The notes beneath the pieces are model-generated. The model saw only the letters and a list, made by a program, of their open reading frames with translations, made no database searches and was not told the DNA's origin. Positions 6,031 through 11,410 of a stretch of DNA of 11,410 nt are shown here, piece after piece. The stretch's first letter is position 1. Every line of letters starts with the position of its first letter. The DNA is from Treponema sp. (GTDB lineage Bacteria; Spirochaetota; Spirochaetia; Treponematales; Breznakiellaceae). The stretch is taken from contig JAIRXN010000011.1 in NCBI GenBank assembly GCA_031268245.1, forward strand, positions 1 to 11,410, given 5' to 3'. Position numbers and translations under genes: made by a program.

Positions 6031-7512
6031 ATGAGTGTTTTTTCCAAAACTCCGGAAGTGGAAGTCCGGGAACGGCGGCTTCATTCGGTGATCACCTACA
6101 ACGGCACGGCAAAGGATCTGTATGATAAATCAAAATCAGGAACATACGCTCCCCGCGACAGATCTTTCAGTCAGTGCAGCTACTGCATGGGAGGACAGGG
6201 CGGCGGAGTGATTGCCCATATCCGGGATGTAGCCCTGGTGTGCCATGCCCCCATCGGCTGTGATGCGGGAATGTACAACGCCGCCCTGGCCGCACGGGGA
6301 ACCGCGCTTGCCCGGGGTCAGGAGCCGTTTTCACTTCATGTTCTCAGTACCAATATACAGGAGAGGGACACTATATTCGGCGCGGCGGAAAAACTCCGCA
6401 AAGCCATCCGGGAGGCCGACAACCGTTTCAAGCCACGGGCCATCATGGTTTCAACTTCCTGCGCTTCAGGTATTATCGGGGAAGACATAGAGAGCGCCGC
6501 CGAAGAAATGGAAGAGGAGTTGGGATATTCGGTTGTACCCATTTACTGCGAAGGCTTCAAATCGAAGATATGGTCTACGGGTTTTGATTCGGTGTTTCAC
6601 GCCATTCTGCGTAAACTGGTAAAGCCTCCTCAAAAGAAACAGGAAGATCTTGTCAATGTGTTTAACTTTGAGGGAACGGATACATTCACTCCTCTCCTGA
6701 AACGGATGAATCTGCGAGTCAACTATCTGGTTGCCTTATCCGATCTTGAACAGCTTGAAACCATTTCCGAAGCGGCCTGTTCAACTACGATCTGCGAAAC
6801 CCTGTCACTGTATGTTGCCGCAGTCCTGGAAGAACAGTACGGCGTTCCTGAAATTAAAACTGCCTCTCCCTACGGCCTTGATTGGACGGATACATGGCTG
6901 AGGGCCATAGGCAAGGTAACAGGCCGGGAAGAACTGGCGGAAAAAGTTATTGCCGAAGAGCGTGAAAAATACCGTGAGGAGATGGAGGAGCTGCATTCAA
7001 AATTAAGCGGCAGACGGCTCTACGTTATTTCCGGTGATTCATTTGCCCATAATCTTGCAAACATCGGAAAAAGTCTGGGACTGGAGTTGGCAGGAGCAAC
7101 CTCGCTGCACCACGACCTTCATACGGATAATCCTGAATCGGTGAATACTCTGAATGCCCTGATAGAAAGCAACGGAGACATTCCGAATTTCTCCGTCTGT
7201 AATATGCAGCCCTATCAGGTGGTAAAGATTCTGAGAAAGCTGCGTCCCGATCTGCTGGTATGCCGGCACATGGGGCTTACCGGCATAGGTTCAAAACTCG
7301 GTATACCAACTCTCTTTGAAGGAGATGCCAATTACAGCATCGGATACGAGGGAGTCGTAAAAATGGGCCGGAGGATCTACGAGGCATTGCAGACAAAAAA
7401 ACTGGTGGAAAATATTGCCAGGCATTTTGAAATGCCCTATACCGACTGGTGGCTTGATGAAGAGGATCCGTTTTACTTTGAAGGGGGACACGGCAATGAG
7501 TTTTCTGATTGA
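6031..7512 (+). CDS. Nitrogenase component 1 alpha-like protein (NifD-like, not a true NifD)
   Basis: 493 aa from ATG 6031, chosen because AGGAG (6021-6025) precedes it by 5 nt; an in-frame ATG at 6013 lies inside the permease gene without a ribosome site. Family: oxidoreductase/nitrogenase component 1. P-cluster-type cysteines are Cys52 (SQCSYCMGG, with extra Cys49), Cys77 (HAPIGC, with extra Cys71) and Cys144 (STSCASGIIGED). Cys255 (TICETLSLYV) sits exactly where the FeMo-cofactor cysteine 275 does, 15 residues before YGVP. By alignment from memory to Azotobacter NifD, Gln191 and His195 become Trp181 and Phe185 in CEGFKSKIWSTGF, Lys426 becomes Gly415, and His442 becomes Gly431. It thus probably carries a cofactor-like cluster but lacks the N2-reducing and homocitrate environment. 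Likely partner: the overlapping NifK-like gene. Methylthio-alkane reductase (MarD) or an uncharacterised nitrogenase-like clade are the main options. Confidence 0.85.
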   Translation: MSVFSKTPEVEVRERRLHSVITYNGTAKDLYDKSKSGTYAPRDRSFSQCSYCMGGQGGGVIAHIRDVALVCHAPIGCDAGMYNAALAARGTALARGQEPFSLHVLSTNIQERDTIFGAAEKLRKAIREADNRFKPRAIMVSTSCASGIIGEDIESAAEEMEEELGYSVVPIYCEGFKSKIWSTGFDSVFHAILRKLVKPPQKKQEDLVNVFNFEGTDTFTPLLKRMNLRVNYLVALSDLEQLETISEAACSTTICETLSLYVAAVLEEQYGVPEIKTASPYGLDWTDTWLRAIGKVTGREELAEKVIAEEREKYREEMEELHSKLSGRRLYVISGDSFAHNLANIGKSLGLELAGATSLHHDLHTDNPESVNTLNALIESNGDIPNFSVCNMQPYQVVKILRKLRPDLLVCRHMGLTGIGSKLGIPTLFEGDANYSIGYEGVVKMGRRIYEALQTKKLVENIARHFEMPYTDWWLDEEDPFYFEGGHGNEFSD

Positions 7513-8863
7513 GCAGGCGCGATACACCTGCGCTCTCGGAGCGCAGCAGACAGTATTGGCTATTCCCATGGCCCATCCCATTGTTCATGCGGGGCCGGGT
7601 TGTTCCTCAAAGGTTTCAGGCTTTACAGCGGGAAGCGCCGGGCATCAGGGTGAGGAATACGCAGGCGGAGGCCATGTATCCAGTACCAACACCTATGAGC
7701 AGGAAGTGGTCTTCGGCGGGGAGAAAAAACTCAGAGCCACCATCGAAGGGGCATTGAAGGTCATGAGGGGGGATCTCTTTGTTGTCTTGACCGGATGTAC
7801 CGCGGATATAGTGGGAGACGATACGGTATCCGTGGCAAAAGAATTTGCCCTCCGGGGGCAGCCCGTAGTGGGAGTGGAAACCGCAGGTTTTAAGGGAAAC
7901 AACTATTACGGACATGAAGTTGTGGTAAACGCCATCATCGATCAGTTTGTGGGAGAGGCGGAACCAAAAGTCCGCAAGGGTTTGGTAAATGTATTTTCCG
8001 TTGTTCCGTTTCAGGATCCGTATTGGCGGGCCGACCTTGAAACATTAAAGCGCCTGCTGGAATCAATCGGCCTTGAAGCCCATGTACTTTTCGGTTATTC
8101 TTCCGCGGGTATAAGCGAGTGGAAAGATATTCCCAATGCCCAGTTTAATATTCTTGTTTCGCCCTGGGTCGGCTTGAGTACCGTAAAACTTCTGGAAGAA
8201 AAATACGGAACGCCGTTTCTCCATTATCCTGTACTGCCGGCCGGCGCCCAGGAAACAAGCGCCTTTCTCCGTGCGGCTGCTTCCTTTGCGGGAATCCCGG
8301 GAACGGTAGTGGAACCGGTTATAAAAAAAGAGGAAGACCGTTTCTATAAATATCTGGTCTCCCTAATTGATTTTATTGCCGAGTTCAGGAACAACCTGCC
8401 CTCGGAACTCTATACGGTGGCGGACAGCGCCTATGGTTTGGGAGTGAGTAATTTCCTGATCAATGAAATCGGCTACATCCTGAAAGGTGTATATATTACC
8501 GATGACCCCAATGAAAGCCAGAAAAAGCTGGTGAGGGATGCGGCGCTTTCCAGGGATGAACGTTTCGGAGAACTGCTGTTCTTTGAAAGTGATGGCGGGA
8601 TTGTGCAGAAAGAGATCAGAAAACGTCTGGGCAAATCAAAAAAAGCCCTGTTTCTGGGAAGCAGTTGGGAAAAATTGCTGGCTCAGGAAACAAACAATCT
8701 CTATACCTTTGTGAGTCTGCCCCTGCCTGAAACGGTAATTGTCAACAATACTTATCTGGGTTACGACGGCGGCCTGAAACTGATAGAAGAAATCTATTCC
8801 AATGTCTTCAAAACAAAAACTACCACATCCAGAACGCAGTTTATTCTGGATGAAACCGGTTAA
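7496..8863 (+). CDS. Nitrogenase component 1 beta-like protein (NifK-like)
   Basis: 455 aa from ATG 7496, chosen because AGGGGGA (7482-7488) stands 7 nt before it and the protein then begins MSFLIEQARYTCALG, like the core of NifK without its long N-terminal arm. It overlaps the NifD-like gene by 17 nt, implying coupled translation and a 1:1 complex. Three cysteines match the NifK P-cluster ligands: Cys12 (YTCALGA), Cys36 (HAGPGCSSK) and Cys101 (LTGCTADIVGDD). With three from the alpha subunit, all six ligands of an 8Fe-7S cluster are available, which argues against a NifN-like role (NifN lacks some of them) and for a catalytic DK-type complex. It is the last gene of the operon; a terminator follows. 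The substrate is unknown. Confidence 0.85.
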   Translation: MSFLIEQARYTCALGAQQTVLAIPMAHPIVHAGPGCSSKVSGFTAGSAGHQGEEYAGGGHVSSTNTYEQEVVFGGEKKLRATIEGALKVMRGDLFVVLTGCTADIVGDDTVSVAKEFALRGQPVVGVETAGFKGNNYYGHEVVVNAIIDQFVGEAEPKVRKGLVNVFSVVPFQDPYWRADLETLKRLLESIGLEAHVLFGYSSAGISEWKDIPNAQFNILVSPWVGLSTVKLLEEKYGTPFLHYPVLPAGAQETSAFLRAAASFAGIPGTVVEPVIKKEEDRFYKYLVSLIDFIAEFRNNLPSELYTVADSAYGLGVSNFLINEIGYILKGVYITDDPNESQKKLVRDAALSRDERFGELLFFESDGGIVQKEIRKRLGKSKKALFLGSSWEKLLAQETNNLYTFVSLPLPETVIVNNTYLGYDGGLKLIEEIYSNVFKTKTTTSRTQFILDETG

Positions 8864-8906
8864 TTCGTGTCTGTCCACAAAGTCAGTTACTTTGCGGCCG
8901 GACTTT

Positions 8907-8933
8907 GCATTTGCATACGCAAATGCGGTTTTT
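8907..8933 (+). terminator. Rho-independent terminator of the nitrogenase-like operon
   Basis: GCATTTGC (8907-8914) and GCAAATGC (8919-8926) form a perfect 8-bp stem with an ATAC loop, followed by GG and TTTTT (8929-8933). Two outer U-G pairs could lengthen the stem. It lies 44 nt after the NifK-like stop codon. A weaker hairpin, CAAAGT (8878-8883) with ACTTTG (8889-8894), precedes it. Confidence 0.6.
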
Positions 8934-8939
8934 AAGGTA

Positions 8940-8973
8940 GTCTTTCTATAATGTGTCTACATTATAGAAAGAC
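8940..8973. other. Perfect 15-bp inverted repeat with 4-nt loop
   Basis: GTCTTTCTATAATGT (8940-8954) and ACATTATAGAAAGAC (8959-8973) are exact reverse complements around GTCT. It lies between the convergent nitrogenase-like operon and hydantoinase gene. Neither side has a clear T-run, so it is not a canonical terminator. It could be a backup stop or a 3'-end stabiliser for either transcript, a protein site, or a small repeat element. Confidence 0.6.
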
Positions 8974-8984
8974 GCTAATTAAAA

Positions 8985-9040
8985 GGTTCCCCTCCTGAAC
9001 ATTCAGCCGAGGCCGGTTTCGGCCGAGGTTCCCCTCCTGA
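8985..9040. repeat. 14-bp direct repeat around the hydantoinase stop codon
   Basis: GGTTCCCCTCCTGA occurs at 8985-8998 and again at 9027-9040, exactly 42 bp (14 codons) apart, straddling the hydantoinase stop (9003-9005). GCCGAGG is also repeated (9006-9012, 9022-9028). On the - strand each copy reads TCAGGAGGGGAACC. It looks like a short duplication that changed the tail of the protein, whose last residues are RRGTSAETGLG. Confidence 0.5.
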
Positions 9041-10463
9041 TAAACCTCCCCCTCCCCGCCGTACCGTAAAATTTTCCGTCCCGGACGAGTACCTCTCCCC
9101 GCGAAATTGTACAGACAGGCCAGCCCTGCACCTCAAAGCCTTCATAGGCGCTGTAGTCAACATTCGCATGAAGCATTGACTTACTTAAAACCGTCCGCCT
9201 GTCAGGATCGATGATGACGATATCCGCATCCGAACCGGGAGCCAGTACACCCTTTTGGGGATACATGCCAAAAATTTTTGCAGGGTTGCTGCAGCAGAGA
9301 TCGACAAAACGGCGCAGGTCTATCCGTTTTTTTGTAACTCCTTCGGAATAGAGGAGTGGCATGCGTTCCTCAATACCCGGAACACCCGAGGGGCATGTTG
9401 TAAAATCGTCCTTCCCCTGTATCTTCTGCGTTTCAAAAAAGAAGGGGCAGTGATCGGTGGCAACAGTATCAATGTCAGCCTCAAGGCCCTTCCAGAGGGC
9501 ATCCTGATCGGCAGGGCCGCGCAGGGGCGGGCACATTATATATTTAAGGCCCTCAAGAGGGGAAGGGTGAAGCTGAATCCCGGCGCCTGCTTTCACTTTT
9601 TCGCTTGGCCTTCCGGATCCGGGAAGACCGTAGAGGCTTTCATCAAGCAAGAGATATTGCGGACAGGTTTCGGCCAGAAGATTCTTCTGCCCCCGGTTCC
9701 GGGCGGCACGGATAAACTCAAGGCCGAGCCGGTTAGTGAGGTGCACAATATACAGCGGAGCATCATCCGCAATATGCGCCATGAGTATCATCCGGTTGAT
9801 TGCCTCCGCCTCACATTCTGCGGGACGGGAAAGCGGATGATATGCGGGACTTGTTTTCCCTTCGGCCCTGAACTGTTCCCTCAAAAGATTGATTACTCCG
9901 TCATTTTCAGGGTGCACGGTAACAAGTACGCCGAGTTCCTTTGCCCGTTTCAAAACCTGAAGCGCATCCCCGTCTGAAAGTTTGAAACCGTATGTAAGGT
10001 AAACTTTGTAACTGCTTATCCCTTCGGCAGCCAGGCTTTCCATCATCTGCAGCACGGCGCCGTCCACATGCTGAATAACTCCGTGGAAACCGTAATCAAT
10101 AACTGCCTTGCCTTCGGCAAAACCGTGATACTTCTTTATCTGATGATCCAGCGGACAGCCCGCAGGCCCGAATGCGGGATGATCCACAATCGTTGTGGTT
10201 CCCCCGAAGGCGGCGGCCACCGTACCTGTATAAAAATCGTCACTGGCTACGGCAATACCCGCATCAAGATTGAGGTGAGTGTGAACATCAACGCCGCCGG
10301 GAATAACTATTTTCCCCGAAGCGTCAATCTCTTCCATGCCGGGAGAGAAAACAGCAAGGTTCCGCCCAATCCGCGTTATTTTTTCCCCTTCGCAGAGCAG
10401 ATCACAGACAGTCCCGGAATTTTCGGTAAGCACAAGGCCGTTTCGGATAAGGAGCTTGTTCAC
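9003..10463 (-). CDS. Hydantoinase / dihydropyrimidinase
   Basis: 486 aa from GTG 10463, beginning MNKLLIRNGLVLTENSG as usual for this amidohydrolase family; it hydrolyses cyclic amides such as dihydropyrimidines or hydantoins in the cytoplasm. The binuclear metal site is complete: His61 and His63 (DVHTHLN), Lys153 for carbamylation (SSYKVYLTYG), His184 (TVHPEND), His241 (YIVHLTN) and Asp337 (ATDHCPF). An in-frame TTG at 10481 would add six residues, but neither start has a Shine-Dalgarno; GTG is favoured because TATAAT ends 6 nt before it. About 20 extra residues (near 283-303, SGRPSEK...LHPSP) sit between the LPG and EGLKYIMCPPLR motifs. The exact substrate is uncertain. Allantoinase is less likely given TDHCPF and the CPPLR motif. 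Confidence 0.85.
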   Translation of the reverse strand: MNKLLIRNGLVLTENSGTVCDLLCEGEKITRIGRNLAVFSPGMEEIDASGKIVIPGGVDVHTHLNLDAGIAVASDDFYTGTVAAAFGGTTTIVDHPAFGPAGCPLDHQIKKYHGFAEGKAVIDYGFHGVIQHVDGAVLQMMESLAAEGISSYKVYLTYGFKLSDGDALQVLKRAKELGVLVTVHPENDGVINLLREQFRAEGKTSPAYHPLSRPAECEAEAINRMILMAHIADDAPLYIVHLTNRLGLEFIRAARNRGQKNLLAETCPQYLLLDESLYGLPGSGRPSEKVKAGAGIQLHPSPLEGLKYIMCPPLRGPADQDALWKGLEADIDTVATDHCPFFFETQKIQGKDDFTTCPSGVPGIEERMPLLYSEGVTKKRIDLRRFVDLCCSNPAKIFGMYPQKGVLAPGSDADIVIIDPDRRTVLSKSMLHANVDYSAYEGFEVQGWPVCTISRGEVLVRDGKFYGTAGRGRFIRRGTSAETGLG

Positions 10464-10469
10464 AGAATC

Positions 10470-10498
10470 ATTATAATACAAAAAAGCAAAAGCGGGAA
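10470..10498 (-). promoter_or_regulatory. Promoter placed for a leaderless hydantoinase mRNA
   Basis: On the - strand a perfect TATAAT occupies 10475-10470 and the GTG start codon follows after exactly six bases, so its G is the expected first transcribed base. The -35 region is weak (TTCCCG at 10498-10493 with 17-bp spacing, 3 of 6 matches). The absence of any Shine-Dalgarno fits leaderless translation. Confidence 0.4.
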
Positions 10499-10574
10499 AG
10501 AAGAACAGTTTTATTTGTAATGGCCTAAGGAACTGCGCAGTAGAATGAACATATTAATTGTACTATCATGATTC

Positions 10575-11410
10575 ATGGACACAATCATCAGACCGAGGCA
10601 ATTCAATGGCGCTGTCCGCATTCCGGCTTCAAAATCCCATACGATACGGAGGCTTCTTGTTGCCTCAATGGCGGAAGGTCTCTCCGAAATCCTCTACCCC
10701 CTGGACTCCCTGGATACCCGTTCCTGTGCTGCCGTATGCCGGGCCATGGGCGCCAAAATTGAAGAACGCCGCGGCATCGATCCTGTCTGTCCCAATCCTC
10801 CCGATGAAACGGGAGAGAAACTCCTGGGCTGGACGGTTCTGGGAAAACTTGAATTCCTGAATGAAAAAACCGGCTTCGTGCCGCAGCCCTGCAATGCGGG
10901 TAATTCCGGAACCACCCTCTTTTTAAGCCTGGCAGTGGCTGCCCTGGGTTCCGTTCCTGTGCATTTTGACGGGGATGAGCAGATCCGCCGCCGCAGCGCG
11001 GCGCCCCTGCTTGAGGCATTGAAGGGTCTGGGAATCCGTGTTGAATCGGCGGGGGGCTGCGCTCCCATTACCGTTCAGGGCCCCTGGAAAGGAGGGCGGA
11101 TCAGCCTCTCCTCGCCCACAAGCCAGCATCTTTCGGCCTTGCTTCTTGCCGCTCCCTGCACCCCCAAAGGAACCGTTACCGAAATTGACGTACCCCTTCT
11201 CAACGAAAGGCCCTATATCGAAATGACTCTTTCCTACCTTGAAGGCCGGCAGATTCCCTGCGAACATGACGATAATTTTTCCTCCTTTCGTATTCCCGGC
11301 GGCTCTTCCTGGAAGCCGGTGACAGGAACAGTACCGGGGGATTTCTCCTCCGCCGCCTTTCCCGCCCTGGCCGCGGCAGTAAGCGGCGGGGATGTGCTGC
11401 TGCTCGATCT
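10575..11410 (+). CDS. 3-phosphoshikimate 1-carboxyvinyltransferase (EPSP synthase), 3'-truncated by the window
   Basis: 278 codons of an expected 420-440 are present; the frame is still open at the window end. The enzyme joins phosphoenolpyruvate to shikimate-3-phosphate in aromatic amino-acid synthesis. The start ATG 10575 gives MDTIIRPRQFNGAVRIPASKSH, matching the family N-terminus. Visible motifs: PASKSHTIRR (Lys20, Ser21, Arg25 for substrate binding), NAGNSGTT (107-114, phosphoenolpyruvate loop), GDEQIRRR (to 140, with the conserved Arg), SPTSQHLSALLLAAP (from 180), LNERPYIEMTLSYL and PGDFSSAAFPALAAA. Phe116 stands where the family normally has Arg after the GT-rich loop. No clear Shine-Dalgarno is visible; TACTAT at 10561-10566 could be a -10 box for a nearly leaderless message. 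It is divergent from the hydantoinase gene and functionally unrelated to it. Confidence 0.88.
   Translation, partial: MDTIIRPRQFNGAVRIPASKSHTIRRLLVASMAEGLSEILYPLDSLDTRSCAAVCRAMGAKIEERRGIDPVCPNPPDETGEKLLGWTVLGKLEFLNEKTGFVPQPCNAGNSGTTLFLSLAVAALGSVPVHFDGDEQIRRRSAAPLLEALKGLGIRVESAGGCAPITVQGPWKGGRISLSSPTSQHLSALLLAAPCTPKGTVTEIDVPLLNERPYIEMTLSYLEGRQIPCEHDDNFSSFRIPGGSSWKPVTGTVPGDFSSAAFPALAAAVSGGDVLLLD

Noticed and set aside
6031..8863. Annotation as a true nitrogenase nifDK for N2 fixation
   Set aside because: The residues equivalent to Gln191, His195 and His442 of NifD are replaced, and no nifH, nifB, nifE or nifN is in the window.
6031..8863. Annotation as nifEN scaffold genes
   Set aside because: The beta-like subunit keeps all three P-cluster cysteines, which NifN does not, and the operon encodes an importer and no other assembly genes.
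9255..9977. 240-codon frame on the + strand opposite the hydantoinase gene
   Set aside because: It is antisense to a gene with a complete metal site; its translation shows no domain and it has no upstream ribosome site.
10558..10860. 100-codon frame overlapping the start of aroA
   Set aside because: It is a shifted frame; the aroA frame from 10575 has continuous EPSP synthase motifs to the window end.

Overview
The window (GC near 50%) looks like the chromosome of an anaerobic, fermentative bacterium. A termite-gut-type Treponema or another spirochaete is my best guess, from the base composition, the gene mix (GH116 glycosidase, nitrogenase-like proteins, hydantoinase) and a general resemblance to that group. 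This is inference; no sequence here proves the taxon.

Layout. Positions 1-552 hold no convincing gene but contain short repeats, a sigma70-type promoter (419-447) and a perfect 20-bp palindrome (508-527). Next is a GH116-family beta-glycosidase gene (553-2931). A second strong promoter (2984-3012) starts a + strand operon: a 5'-UTR hairpin, a 13-codon leader ORF with three consecutive Cys codons (3079-3120), a lipoprotein solute-binding protein of the NMT1/SsuA/TauA class (3151-4248), a cUUCGg intergenic hairpin, an ABC ATPase (4320-5120), an ABC permease (5117-6022), and a NifD-like/NifK-like pair (6031-7512 and 7496-8863). A rho-independent terminator and a second, perfect 15-bp hairpin follow. 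On the - strand lies a hydantoinase/dihydropyrimidinase gene (9003-10463) with a promoter placed for a leaderless GTG start. Divergent from it is the 5' part of aroA (EPSP synthase, from 10575), which runs off the window end.

Main interest. The nitrogenase-like pair keeps all six cysteines at the P-cluster positions and the cysteine at the FeMo-cofactor position. By my from-memory alignment to Azotobacter NifD, the residues at alpha-Gln191, alpha-His195, Lys426 and alpha-His442 are changed to Trp, Phe, Gly and Gly. It is therefore very unlikely to fix N2. It is co-transcribed with an importer of the sulfonate/taurine/nitrate/thiamine-precursor class and sits behind a polycysteine leader ORF. 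My working hypothesis is a cysteine-regulated sulfur-scavenging system: the importer brings in a small organosulfur compound and the nitrogenase-like enzyme reduces it, by analogy with methylthio-alkane reductase (MarDK). No NifH-type reductase or cofactor assembly gene is in the window, so electron delivery must be encoded elsewhere. The GH116 gene, the hydantoinase and aroA appear to be separate transcription units with no evident link to this operon.
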